From positions 1 through 64,000 of the forward strand of contig NZ_LYPL01000002.1 in NCBI RefSeq assembly GCF_001662075.1: a stretch of DNA of 64,000 nucleotides, in the 5' to 3' direction. Source of the DNA: Rhizobium bangladeshense. Its GTDB lineage: Bacteria > Pseudomonadota > Alphaproteobacteria > Rhizobiales > Rhizobiaceae. The first letter of the stretch is position 1. Every line of letters begins with the position of its first letter. The translations under genes were made by a program, and so were the position numbers. The notes beneath the pieces are model-generated. The model saw nothing but the letters and a program-made list of their open reading frames with translations. It did not search any database and was not told the origin of the DNA. Positions 8,915 to 18,377 of the stretch are shown here, in pieces.

Positions 8915-9373
8915 TTACACGAGCTGATTTTCCATCAGGAATGTTAGCTCGTAGCCGTGCAGAAGCTCCCGCAGGTCGGTGTAGCTGTGACGGGAATAGA
9001 AGGCATGCGCGGTCAGGGAATCCGGGACACGCAGCACGCCTATTCCCTTATAACGGGCAGCGCTTTCCACAGCCTCCAGAAGACGCGCGCCGACACCTTG
9101 TCCTTGGGCCGCTGGGGAAACAAACACGGTGCGAACCGTGTTCCCGTCAAGGCTGGCGGTGCCGATGATCGGACCATCTTTGCGCGCGATCCAAACGTCA
9201 CGGTTCGCGATAAATCCGAGGACTGCTTCTTTAGAAAAATTGCTGGCGACCCGTTCGATGATGTCGAGCGGATAGTCCACCGAATTGCTGACGCGGATCG
9301 TGTGACGCACAAGCTCACTAATTTCCGCCGCATCGTCACGTCGCGCAGGCTGGATTTGGATAGGCTCGCTCAT
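8915..9373 (-). CDS. GNAT-family N-acetyltransferase
   Basis: A 152-residue single-domain acetyltransferase. The acetyl-CoA binding motif is VSPAAQGQGVGARLLEAVE (R/Q-x-x-G-x-G/A type) around residues 90-108, and the family C-terminal AHAFYSRHSY segment is present. The motif VWIARKDGPIIGTASL gives the central strands. Members move an acetyl group to amines of small molecules or proteins; the acceptor here is unknown. It is a lone gene, convergent with the aminotransferase fusion. Confidence 0.85.
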   Translation of the reverse strand: MSEPIQIQPARRDDAAEISELVRHTIRVSNSVDYPLDIIERVASNFSKEAVLGFIANRDVWIARKDGPIIGTASLDGNTVRTVFVSPAAQGQGVGARLLEAVESAARYKGIGVLRVPDSLTAHAFYSRHSYTDLRELLHGYELTFLMENQLV

Positions 9374-9763
9374 GTGACGACTCTTGTGACGGTCGAATAT
9401 CCTTCAATCGCCGCATTCACTACAATCATCCAGTGGTTGCATTTTTTGCCGAGGCCGGTAAGTTTGCGCTTCGGACCATGACTGTTTGCCTAGCCCTTGG
9501 TGTGAGGCGGGCCAACGTGTTGACGGTTGAAAAGAGACCAACGCAACTCCCTAGGGCACCGTCATAAAGACCGATGGCTTACGGGTTTAATTTGTAGAAG
9601 AAATTTCGGATTGCCGCCCATGCTCGATGCCAGCGCTGCCCCTGTTTTCCGACAAACGCCATCTGGCCTCGGCACCATCCAAGACGCGTGAACTGAAAGA
9701 CTCGGCTACCCGTCATTGCTGAGGGCAATGCCGGTGAGGAGGGCGAGCGAGGAGGGACTGACG
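9374..9763. other. Intergenic region upstream of the five-gene MoxR/VWA operon
   Basis: No convincing gene was seen. The stretch separates the divergent GNAT gene from the DUF4132 operon and must hold the promoters of both. Just before the DUF4132 start there is a strong ribosome site (GAGGAGGG, 9750-9757). Confidence 0.5.
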
Positions 9764-12700
9764 ATGTTCGTTGAGGGATTGAAGAGGCTGCTGCGCGGTC
9801 GTTCCGACGCGGATGGCGACCGCGGCAGAAGCGGACTGACTGTGAACGACAGGGACGCCGTCGTCGCCGACCTCGCCTCCTTCGAGGCGGTGGAGAAGGG
9901 GCTCGGCAAGGCCCTTGCCGGCTTCGTGCTGTCGAGCGCCGGCGACGCGAGCGTGCTTCATTTGAGGAACCTTCTGAAGAATCCCAAGGACGAATTCCGC
10001 ATCAGGCTTCACAACGCTTTTCTCGCCAGTGCCGATGATTGGAAAAACAAGGCGGAAGTGGAGAAGCGCAGCAAGGCAAGGGAACGGGTGATGTTCGGCC
10101 TCGAAGGGTTCGATGCCGCAGCGCTCCATCGCTACTTGCTGCTGCACAGCGAGTTTTGTCAGCAGAACCGGCCCTGGAACTTTCCCGGCAGCGATCGGTC
10201 GCCGCATTGGCTGCGCGTGGCAAGCCATCTTTTCGATTCGCGCATGTCTGCAAAGGGCGATCCGCTGGGTTATCTCACCGCCGAGCGCATGCTCGAGATG
10301 ATGGCGGCCGCCGGCCTTGCTCCTTCGGTCGCGCCGCTGATCGATTGCACCTTTGCCGACGGTGACGTGCCTTACGGAAATCTGACCCAACGGATGCTGA
10401 AGCTTCCGGGCCTTGCCGAGGCAATCGCCGCCATGCCGGAGGAGGCGGCCAGGGCGATCGGCGGCCTTGCGGCAGGCGGCCGCGAGGCCATGATCAGCTT
10501 CATCGGCCAGAACGGCCTCATCGACCGGGACCCGCATTTCTTCGATCTCGCCTTCGCTATGGCCAGCGACGGCGCCAAGTCCGTCCGGGATGCAGCCGCC
10601 AATGCGCTGAAAGCGGCTGACGCAGAGAAGGTCCAGGCCAGGGCCGAGGCGCTTCTCGCCTCCCGCAAGGCGAACGAGCGGCTCGCCGGCGTCAATATCC
10701 TCGCCGCATCGCTGCGCGAGCGGTGCCTGCCGATCCTCGAAAAGCACGAAGGCCAGGAAAAATCCAATACGGTGATTGCAGCGATCGGAACGATCCGCGC
10801 CACCTATGCCGCAGGCGCCGCCGGGCCGGTCGAAGACGGCCAGGCCGATCATGCCGACGGCTATGTCGCGATCGACGGCAGTTTCGTTGCCGCGCCGCCG
10901 GCCGCCTCCGGCAATGAAATGCCGCTGCCGGCCGACCTGGAAGAGGCCTTCCGCAAGCTGCTTTCCGACGTCAATGCGGCCGCCCGCATCGACTATGACC
11001 AGACGCCGCCGGGCAAGGAGTGGAACCAGCGGCCGGCGCGCCCCTTTGCGGCGCCGTTCGACCCGGCGGTTGCCAAGCACATCGCCGCCGCCATGTCCGG
11101 CAGTCGCCTGACCGAGGCGCAGCGGCGGGAGGTCTGGACCGCAATCGACGACAAGGGCGGTTCTCACTGGGAGCGGCAGCGGAACCAGGTGCACGGCAGC
11201 GGGCTGAAGGCGATTTTCTCCCGCGCCGACATTTCCTTCGAGGCATTGTCGCGGCTGCTTTTCCAGGCGACCGATGGGCGCCATTGGCAGCATATTTTGC
11301 GCACCGTGCTCGGCGTGCAGAACTATTGGGTGCGCGGACCCGACCATGAGATCGTTGCCCGCATCAGGGCCGGCGCCGATATGCGGATTCTCGCCGACAT
11401 CGCAGCCGCTGCCGGGGCGCCGTCCTTCGCCGATATGGGCGGCGCGCTTTTCGACAAGGCCTATGTCAACATTTCAGAGCTGATCGAAGAGCCTGCGCCG
11501 GCCAATGTCTGGCCGCTGCTGGCCGAGAATTTTGCAGCGATCGACGCCGCCCTTGCCGGCGACGGCCTGAAGGAGCGCTGGACCGAGGATTTCATTTTCT
11601 CCTGGCTGCGCTTCTTTCCAAAGCTGCCGCGCCGCTATTTCCCGCTGGTGGCCGATCGCGCCCTGCAGGCCGGCGTGCGCCAGCGCGAGTTTGCCCGCCA
11701 CCTGCTGCGTGAGGTCGACGATCTCACGCCGCTGATCACGCCGATGCTGACGGCCGGCCCGGAAGGCAAGCGCCTTGCCGCCGCCCGCTGGCTGGCCGAA
11801 CGGCGGGACGCCAATGCCATCGCGCCGCTGCGCGCAGCCATTGCCAAAGAGAAATCCGTCGCGGTCAAGGCGGCGGCCCTTTCGGCCCTTGCCGCCTGCG
11901 GCGACGATACCTCCGATTTTTTCGCCGAGGACGCGCTGATTGCCGAGGCCGAAAAGGGGCTCGCATCAACCAAGGTCGATTATTCCCCGCTGTTTGATGC
12001 CGAAAACCTGCCGGTGCTGCATTGGGCAGATGGTCGCGAGGTCTCGGCCGTGCTGGTGCGCTGGTGGTTCGCCCGGTCGCACAAGCTGAAAATGCCGGGC
12101 GGCGACCCGCTGATCCACATGGCGCTCGAACGCCTCGACCGCAGGGATGCCGAGCGGCTGGGAGCGGCGATCGTCGCTGCCTTCATCTCCTACGACACGC
12201 AGCGCCCGACCAGCGAAGAGGCCAATGCCTATGCGGCCGCCAATGCCAAGCAGCGCTACGATTATTCCAAGAAGTGGCGCAAGGATTTTACCGAGGAACT
12301 GGCCTTCGCCGAGCTGCGCCGGGAAAAGCTGGCGATCTACCTGAACAGCGCCCTCGATCATCGCGGCCTGCTGGCGCTCGCCCGTTTCGCGCCGCCGGCC
12401 GAGACCACGCTTCTCGCCAAGCGTTACCTGCGCGAGCACGGCAAGCGGCCGAACCAGTGCCGGGCGCTGATCGACGCGCTGATGGCAAACCCGGTCCCCC
12501 AGGTGCTGCAGCTCGTGCTGATCGCCTCGCAGCGCCACAAGCAGCCGGGCATGCGCAAATATGCCGGCGAGCTGATCACCGCCTTTGCCGAGGGTCGAGG
12601 CTGGACGCCGGCCGAGCTCGGCGACCGCACCATCCCTTCTGCCGGCATCGATGAGGACGGCTTCCTCGAACTGCCGATCGGCGAGCGCCTCTATCGCGCC

Positions 12701-13624
12701 CGGCTCGTCGCCGAAGCGGCCAAGAATGGCAAAGAGGAAATGAAGCTCATCCTCGAAAATCCCGACGGCAAGCCGATCGCTTCGCTGCCGACCCCGGCCG
12801 ATCCCGAGGAGGCGGAAGAGGCGAAAGAGGCAAAGAAGCTGCTTTCCAGCGCCAAGAAGGAGCTGAAGCAGACGGTGGAGCTGCAGAGCGGCCGTCTCTA
12901 CGAGGCCATGTGCGCCGCCCGCATCTGGCCGCGCGAGGATTTCGAAACCTTCCTGCTCGCCCATCCGATCGTCGGCCGGCTGCTGCGCCGCCTGATTCTG
13001 GCCGGCCATGACGACAAGGGCAAGATTATCGCAAGCTTCCGCGCGCTCGACGACGGCACTTTCACCGATGCCGAGGATGCGCCCGTCGTTCTCAAAGACT
13101 TTGCCGGCATCTCGATCGCCCATCGCGCCAGCCTCGGCGAGGCGGGTGCGAAAGCCTGGAAAGTCCATCTGGCCGACTACGAGGTCAAGCCGCTGTTCGA
13201 GCAGCTCGACCGGCCGGTCCTCTCCGGCGAGAAGCCGGATGCCAAGCGCATCGACGACCGCAAGGGCTGGATGATCGACAATCTGACGCTGCGCTCGGCC
13301 GCCGAGGGGCTCGGCTATATCAGAGGGCCGGTCGAGGATGGCGCCGGCTTCTACACCTATGAGAAGAGCTTCGGCGATTGCGGCATTGCCGCCATCATCG
13401 AATTCACCGGTAGTTATATCGGCGAAAGTGAACGCGTGCCGAAGGCGCTGACGGAGATGCGCTTCGCCCGCATCCAGCCGGGCGGCCGGGTGGCCTATGG
13501 CGGTGAGACGCCGCTTGCCAAGGTGCCGCCGGTGCTGCTCAGCGAAACATGGAACGATCTGCGCGCCATTGCCGACAAGGGCACCGGCTTCGATGCCGCT
13601 TGGGAAAAGAAGGCCGGATGGTGA
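9764..13624 (+). CDS. DUF4132-domain protein (MolR/YehI-like), first gene of MoxR/VWA operon
   Basis: A 1286-residue cytosolic protein without a signal peptide or membrane helix. The last 250 or so residues carry the DUF4132 signature (KGWMIDNLTLRSAAEGLGY and YEKSFGDCGIAAIIEFTGSY). The middle has HEAT-like helical repeats, clearest near residues 660-715. A short Glu/Lys/Ala-rich linker lies near residue 1010. DUF4132 proteins are typified by E. coli YehI/MolR, whose biochemical role is unsettled. Start 9764 is set by GAGGAGGG 6-8 nt upstream; an in-frame ATG at 9728 lacks such a site. The 3' end overlaps the AAA+ start by 7 nt, so the five genes are co-translated. Confidence 0.9.
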   Translation: MFVEGLKRLLRGRSDADGDRGRSGLTVNDRDAVVADLASFEAVEKGLGKALAGFVLSSAGDASVLHLRNLLKNPKDEFRIRLHNAFLASADDWKNKAEVEKRSKARERVMFGLEGFDAAALHRYLLLHSEFCQQNRPWNFPGSDRSPHWLRVASHLFDSRMSAKGDPLGYLTAERMLEMMAAAGLAPSVAPLIDCTFADGDVPYGNLTQRMLKLPGLAEAIAAMPEEAARAIGGLAAGGREAMISFIGQNGLIDRDPHFFDLAFAMASDGAKSVRDAAANALKAADAEKVQARAEALLASRKANERLAGVNILAASLRERCLPILEKHEGQEKSNTVIAAIGTIRATYAAGAAGPVEDGQADHADGYVAIDGSFVAAPPAASGNEMPLPADLEEAFRKLLSDVNAAARIDYDQTPPGKEWNQRPARPFAAPFDPAVAKHIAAAMSGSRLTEAQRREVWTAIDDKGGSHWERQRNQVHGSGLKAIFSRADISFEALSRLLFQATDGRHWQHILRTVLGVQNYWVRGPDHEIVARIRAGADMRILADIAAAAGAPSFADMGGALFDKAYVNISELIEEPAPANVWPLLAENFAAIDAALAGDGLKERWTEDFIFSWLRFFPKLPRRYFPLVADRALQAGVRQREFARHLLREVDDLTPLITPMLTAGPEGKRLAAARWLAERRDANAIAPLRAAIAKEKSVAVKAAALSALAACGDDTSDFFAEDALIAEAEKGLASTKVDYSPLFDAENLPVLHWADGREVSAVLVRWWFARSHKLKMPGGDPLIHMALERLDRRDAERLGAAIVAAFISYDTQRPTSEEANAYAAANAKQRYDYSKKWRKDFTEELAFAELRREKLAIYLNSALDHRGLLALARFAPPAETTLLAKRYLREHGKRPNQCRALIDALMANPVPQVLQLVLIASQRHKQPGMRKYAGELITAFAEGRGWTPAELGDRTIPSAGIDEDGFLELPIGERLYRARLVAEAAKNGKEEMKLILENPDGKPIASLPTPADPEEAEEAKEAKKLLSSAKKELKQTVELQSGRLYEAMCAARIWPREDFETFLLAHPIVGRLLRRLILAGHDDKGKIIASFRALDDGTFTDAEDAPVVLKDFAGISIAHRASLGEAGAKAWKVHLADYEVKPLFEQLDRPVLSGEKPDAKRIDDRKGWMIDNLTLRSAAEGLGYIRGPVEDGAGFYTYEKSFGDCGIAAIIEFTGSYIGESERVPKALTEMRFARIQPGGRVAYGGETPLAKVPPVLLSETWNDLRAIADKGTGFDAAWEKKAGW

Positions 13625-14718
13625 AGATGGATCAGTCAGCACTTCGTCCGGCGACGGAAATCCTCCATGCGGCCGAGCTCGCCAGGCTCGCCGAGACCGA
13701 CAAGGGGCTGCGTCCGCCGGGCTGGCGGCTGTCGGCGCGGGCGGTGCGCTCCTTCGTGCTCGGCGATGCCGCGCTCGGCATATCGCGCAAATTCTATGGC
13801 GACGATGCGCTCGTCGAGCGGGCGATCGTCAGCCTGATGGGCGAGCAGGGGCTGTTGCTTGTCGGCGAACCCGGCACGGCGAAATCGATGCTGAGCGAGC
13901 TTCTGGCCGCCGCCGTCACCGGCTCCACCCGTCTCGTCGTGCAAGGCTCGGCCGGCACGATGGAAGAGCATCTGCGGTATGGCTGGAACTATGCGCTGCT
14001 GATCGCCGAGGGCCCGAGCGAAAAGGCTCTAGTGCCCTCGCCGGTGCTGCAGGCGATGCGCGCCGGCCTCGTCATGCGCATCGAGGAGCTGACACGCTGC
14101 CCGCCGGAGATCCAGGACGGGCTGATCTCCATCCTGTCGGAAAAGATGATCGCCATTCCGGAATTGGGCGATGCCGCCATCGTGCGCGCTGCACCCGGCT
14201 TCAACATTATCGGCACGGCGAACCTGCGCGACCGCGGCGTCAGCGAAATGTCGAGCGCCTTGAAGCGCCGCTTCAATTTCGAAACCGTGCACCCGATCTC
14301 CGATCCCGCCTTCGAACGCGAGCTGATCCGCCGCCGTCTTTCCGACCGCCTGGCGCCGACAGGCGTCAAGCCCGAGCTGTCGGAGGCGGCTCTTGCCATC
14401 CTCGTCTCCTGCTTCCAGGAACTCAGAGCCGGGCGCACCGCCGAGGGCGTCACGCTGCAGAAGCCGGCCGCCGTCATGTCGACGGCCGAGGCGGTCAATG
14501 TCGCGCATGCGGCAGCCCTCGAAGCCGCCTATCTCGGCGACGGCATGGTGACGGGCGCCCATCTTGCCCGGCAGATCGGCGGCATCGTGCTGAAGGACGA
14601 TCCGGAAGACGGCCGCAAGTTCAAGTCCTATGTCGATCACGTCGTCAAGGACCGCGCCCGCTCAGGCGGCGATTGGCGCTCCTTCTATGAGGCGGCGCGC
14701 GCCCTGAGGCTCGACTGA
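13618..14718 (+). CDS. MoxR-type AAA+ ATPase (YehL subfamily)
   Basis: A 366-residue AAA+ ATPase. Walker A is GEPGTAKS at residues 83-90. A Walker B-like stretch LVMRIEELTR follows, then a sensor-1 GTANLRDRG and the arginine-finger region SALKRRF, and the C-terminal lid. MoxR ATPases remodel or activate partner proteins, usually together with a VWA-domain protein. Here the VWA gene is two places downstream, as in E. coli yehL-yehP. The ATG at 13618 lies inside the DUF4132 stop (ATGGTGA); a second in-frame ATG at 13627 is possible. The stop TGA is followed at once by the ATG of the DUF5682 gene. Confidence 0.92.
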   Translation: MVKMDQSALRPATEILHAAELARLAETDKGLRPPGWRLSARAVRSFVLGDAALGISRKFYGDDALVERAIVSLMGEQGLLLVGEPGTAKSMLSELLAAAVTGSTRLVVQGSAGTMEEHLRYGWNYALLIAEGPSEKALVPSPVLQAMRAGLVMRIEELTRCPPEIQDGLISILSEKMIAIPELGDAAIVRAAPGFNIIGTANLRDRGVSEMSSALKRRFNFETVHPISDPAFERELIRRRLSDRLAPTGVKPELSEAALAILVSCFQELRAGRTAEGVTLQKPAAVMSTAEAVNVAHAAALEAAYLGDGMVTGAHLARQIGGIVLKDDPEDGRKFKSYVDHVVKDRARSGGDWRSFYEAARALRLD

Positions 14719-17211
14719 ATGGAGGCGGAGGCGGCAGAACGCGAGGCCTTTGCGGCCTATGGAGAGCGGCTGACGTCGGGCGAAGGCGGGTTTTTCTTCT
14801 TCCCCATCCGCCACCACAGCCCGGCCTGCGCGCTTCATCTGACCGCCGCGCTCACCGAAATCCGCCCGCGCGCCATCGTGCTGGAAATGCCGTCCGATTT
14901 TTCCGGCCTGCTGCCGCTCCTGTCGCATCCCGATATCAGGCTGCCGATCGCCATCGTTTCCGTCGCCGACGGCGAAAGCCCGTCCGACGAGCGCCTTCCC
15001 GTGGGCTACTGGCCCTTCTCGGCCACGTCACCGGAATGGGCCGCACTCCGTTTCGCCGGGCAAACCGGCTGCCCGGTCCTTGCCGCCGACCGCGAAAGCG
15101 GCGCCCGCCTAGCCGCCGCCCGAAAGGAGAGGAAAGGCGAAGACGGCGAGGGGCAGGCGGCGGGCGGGCAGGAGACCGCGCCGGCGCTTTTGACCGATGA
15201 GGGTCAGCTTGCCTATTCCGATTATGCCGAAGGCCTGGTGAAGCGGCTCGGCGTGCGCGATTTCAACGAGGCCTGGGACAGGCTGTTCGAATCCCGCGCC
15301 GGGGAAAAGGACTGGCGCGGCTTTTTCCGCGATGTCGGCATTCACTGCGCCCTGTCGCGGCTTGCCACCCCAGCCGCCGAGATCGCCGCCGACGACACGC
15401 TGGCCCGTGAAGCCTGCATGCGCGCCGATATGGCGAAGGCGGCGCTCCTGCCCGGCGAAGGGCCGATCGCCGTCGTCACCGGCGGCTTTCACACGCCCGT
15501 GCTGATCGATCCGCCGGCGGAGGCGAGCGGCACGGCACCGGAGGCAAATACGCCCGTCCGCACGAAATCCTACCTGATCCGCTACACCCATGATCACCTC
15601 GACCGGATCAACGGCTACGGCGCCGGCATGCCCTCGCCACACTGGTACGAGCGGCTGCAGCTGCAGGTCGGCGAAGGCCATGACGACCCCTTCACCGAGA
15701 CGGCGACGGATGTGGTGCTGGCGCTTGCCGCGCGTCTGCGCCGCGACCGGCCGAATTTCACGCCGCCTTTGCCTTCGCTGGTCGCGACCGTCGCCCAGGC
15801 GAGGGCGCTTGCCGATCTGCGCGGATTGCCGGGGCCGGGGCGGGCTGAGATCATCGATGCGGCGCGCTCCTGCCTGGTGAAGGGGGAAGATCCGCGCGAT
15901 CGCTCGCCGCTGATGGAGGTGCTGTTGACTGAGCTTGCCGGCGAGGGCATCGGCGAGGTGCCGCGCGGCGCCGGCGCACCGCCGCTGGTCGAGGCGGTGC
16001 GCCGCCGGGCCCGCGCGCTCGGTTTCCGCATCGAGGACGGCACCGAGCGCAGCCGCCTGCTCGATATCCACCGCAAGCCCCGGCATCTCGCCGCCAGCCG
16101 CTTCCTGCATGCCATGTCGCTGCTCGGCACCGGCTTCGGCCGTTGCATGCGCGGGCCGGACTGGGTGGGCGGCACCGCCACCGACGTGCTTTTCGAGGAA
16201 TGGACCTATCGGTGGTCGCCGGCCGTCGAAAGCCGGCTGGTCGCGCTGTCGATCGACGGCGATACGATCGAGCGTGCGGCCGACGCCGTGCTGTCGCGCA
16301 GCGTCGAGGCGCTCGGCGAGGAAGGCAAGGCGCGCAACGCCCTTGCCGCGATCCGCCTGCTGATGATCGCCGGCCAGGCCGGGCTTGCCGGCTCCTGCGG
16401 CGCGCTGATGGCGGCGATCGGCCCGGCCGTTGCCGCCGACCCGGATTTCGGCCGGGTCGCGCTCTGCCTGTCGCTGCTCGACAATCTTCGCCGCGGCCGC
16501 AAGATCCTCGGTTTTGCCGGCATGCCAGGCCCGGATGCGCTGCGCCTTGCCGCCTATCGCCGCGCCATCGATCTCTTGCCCGACCTGGAAGGCGCCAAGG
16601 AGGAGGATGTGCCGCGTTATGTCGAAGCGCTGGCGACGCTGAACGAGATCGCCGAGGCCGGCGCTGCGGCCGGCGATGACGAAGAGCGGCTCGATCTCGA
16701 TCTTCTCGACGAAGGCATAGGCGCCCTGCTCGACGGCGATCTGGCGCCGCGGGCGGCGGGCGCGGTCGCCGCGATCGCCCATATGTCGGGCCGGGTGAGC
16801 GCTGCGGCGCTTTCGACCCGCATCATCGGCCCGCTGCAATTCGGCGTCGGCGCCCCGCCCGCCCGGGTGGAGCCGCTGACCGGCCTGCTGGCGGTGCAGC
16901 CGGCGCTGCTCAAGCGCACGCCGGCCCTTCTGGACAAACTCGATCTGGTGCTCGCCGGCCTCGACGAGGCCGAATTCATCGAGGTGCTGGCGCCGCTGCG
17001 CCTTGCCTTCACCGCTCTTGGGCCCGATGAGACCGACGCGCTCGCCGCCGTCATCGCCGAGGCCAAGGGCACCTCCCTCGATCTGGCGCCGCGCTTTTCC
17101 GGCGGCCCGACCGAGGCCGAAATGCTGGCCAATGCCCGCCTCAACGCCACGCTTGCCGAGCTGGTGTGGGCGGACGGGCTTGGCGCCTGGCTGGAGGAGC
17201 CGGCATCATGA
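14719..17211 (+). CDS. DUF5682-family protein (YehM-like)
   Basis: An 830-residue protein. The N-terminal third has the DUF5682 hallmark RHHSPAC (residues 31-37), then EMPSDF near 55-60 and GGFHTP near 254. The paired His and acidic residues recall a metal- or substrate-binding site, but no reaction is established. The C-terminal two-thirds is Ala/Leu-rich and helical. It starts directly after the AAA+ stop with no gap and overlaps the VWA gene by 4 nt. In E. coli the equivalent is YehM. Its position between ATPase and VWA protein suggests it is the effector or scaffold of the complex. Confidence 0.85.
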   Translation: MEAEAAEREAFAAYGERLTSGEGGFFFFPIRHHSPACALHLTAALTEIRPRAIVLEMPSDFSGLLPLLSHPDIRLPIAIVSVADGESPSDERLPVGYWPFSATSPEWAALRFAGQTGCPVLAADRESGARLAAARKERKGEDGEGQAAGGQETAPALLTDEGQLAYSDYAEGLVKRLGVRDFNEAWDRLFESRAGEKDWRGFFRDVGIHCALSRLATPAAEIAADDTLAREACMRADMAKAALLPGEGPIAVVTGGFHTPVLIDPPAEASGTAPEANTPVRTKSYLIRYTHDHLDRINGYGAGMPSPHWYERLQLQVGEGHDDPFTETATDVVLALAARLRRDRPNFTPPLPSLVATVAQARALADLRGLPGPGRAEIIDAARSCLVKGEDPRDRSPLMEVLLTELAGEGIGEVPRGAGAPPLVEAVRRRARALGFRIEDGTERSRLLDIHRKPRHLAASRFLHAMSLLGTGFGRCMRGPDWVGGTATDVLFEEWTYRWSPAVESRLVALSIDGDTIERAADAVLSRSVEALGEEGKARNALAAIRLLMIAGQAGLAGSCGALMAAIGPAVAADPDFGRVALCLSLLDNLRRGRKILGFAGMPGPDALRLAAYRRAIDLLPDLEGAKEEDVPRYVEALATLNEIAEAGAAAGDDEERLDLDLLDEGIGALLDGDLAPRAAGAVAAIAHMSGRVSAAALSTRIIGPLQFGVGAPPARVEPLTGLLAVQPALLKRTPALLDKLDLVLAGLDEAEFIEVLAPLRLAFTALGPDETDALAAVIAEAKGTSLDLAPRFSGGPTEAEMLANARLNATLAELVWADGLGAWLEEPAS

Positions 17212-18377
17212 GCGATCAGCAAGACGACCGGAAGACGTCGCGGGAGAGCCTGCGCCGCTGGCGCCTGGTGCTCGGCCGCTTCGCCGAGCGCCAGCTTTCC
17301 GGCTGCTGCAGCGGCGCCGACGCCCGCCGCGACGCCGTGCTGGAACGCGTCTACGGCGAATCCTATCGCCGCCGCGGCATCCGCACCGGCGGGCCGGAGG
17401 ACAAGAAGAACCGCAAGGGCGGCACGGAGCCGTCTCAGATGACGCTGCCGGAATGGTATGGCGAGATGCGCTCGCTGTTTCCGAAATCGGTGCTGGAGCG
17501 GGTGGAGAAAGATGCGCTCGGCCGGTTCGGCATGACCGAGCTTCTCGACGATCCGAAGGCGCTCGCCGAGCTCAATCCCGATCCGTCGCTGCTGGCCGCG
17601 CTGCTTGCCCATCGCGGCCGTTCCGATCCCGTCATCGCGGCCAAGATCCGCGAGGTCGCCAAACGCGTCGTCGAGGAACTCAGCAAGCGGCTTCGCCTGC
17701 AGACGAGCCGGGCGCTATCGGGCGCCAGGCGGCGCGGCGAGACGACGGCGCGCCGATCGAGCGCCCGCGACATCGCCTGGAACCAGACGATCCGCAAGAA
17801 CCTGAAGAACTGGGATCAAGAGCGGCGTGTGCTGATCGCCGAACATCTGCATTTCCATGCCGCCGCCCGCCGGCATCTGCCCTGGCGGATCGTGCTCTGC
17901 ATCGACCAGTCGGGATCGATGGCGACCTCGCTGATCTATAGCGCCGTCATGGCTTCGATACTGTCGACGCTGCCGGCGGTAACCGTCAAGCTCGTGCTGT
18001 TCGACACGTCGGTGGTCGACCTCAGCGACGAGGTCGGCGATCCCGTCGACGTGCTGATGTCGGTCCAGCTCGGCGGCGGCACCGATATCGGCAGGGCGGT
18101 CGCCTATTGCGAGGCGACGCATATTGCCGAGCCGCAGCGCACGATCTTCGTGCTGGTCTCCGATTTTTGCGAAGGCGCGCCGCCGGCGCCGCTCTTTGCC
18201 GCCGTCCGCCGGCTTGCCGGCGCCCGGGTCAAGCTGCTCGGCCTTGCCGCTCTCGATGAGGCGGCCCGGCCGGCCTATGACCGGGATACGGCAGCCCGCC
18301 TCGTCGATGCCGGCATGGAAATCGCCGCGCTGACGCCGGAGCATTTCGCCGACTGGGTTGCGGGGCATATCAGGTGA
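17208..18377 (+). CDS. VWA/CoxE-like protein (YehP-like)
   Basis: A 389-residue protein with a C-terminal von Willebrand A domain. The MIDAS metal site is complete: DQSGS at residues 233-237, Thr292 in GGGTD, and Asp319 in VSDF. The N-terminal half is Arg/Lys-rich and helical, as in CoxE/YehP proteins. VWA proteins paired with MoxR ATPases act as metal-dependent adaptors that recruit the substrate to the ATPase. The start at 17208 overlaps the DUF5682 stop (ATGA), and the end overlaps the SWIM gene (GTGA). No signal peptide or membrane anchor is present, so it is cytosolic. Confidence 0.92.
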   Translation: MSDQQDDRKTSRESLRRWRLVLGRFAERQLSGCCSGADARRDAVLERVYGESYRRRGIRTGGPEDKKNRKGGTEPSQMTLPEWYGEMRSLFPKSVLERVEKDALGRFGMTELLDDPKALAELNPDPSLLAALLAHRGRSDPVIAAKIREVAKRVVEELSKRLRLQTSRALSGARRRGETTARRSSARDIAWNQTIRKNLKNWDQERRVLIAEHLHFHAAARRHLPWRIVLCIDQSGSMATSLIYSAVMASILSTLPAVTVKLVLFDTSVVDLSDEVGDPVDVLMSVQLGGGTDIGRAVAYCEATHIAEPQRTIFVLVSDFCEGAPPAPLFAAVRRLAGARVKLLGLAALDEAARPAYDRDTAARLVDAGMEIAALTPEHFADWVAGHIR

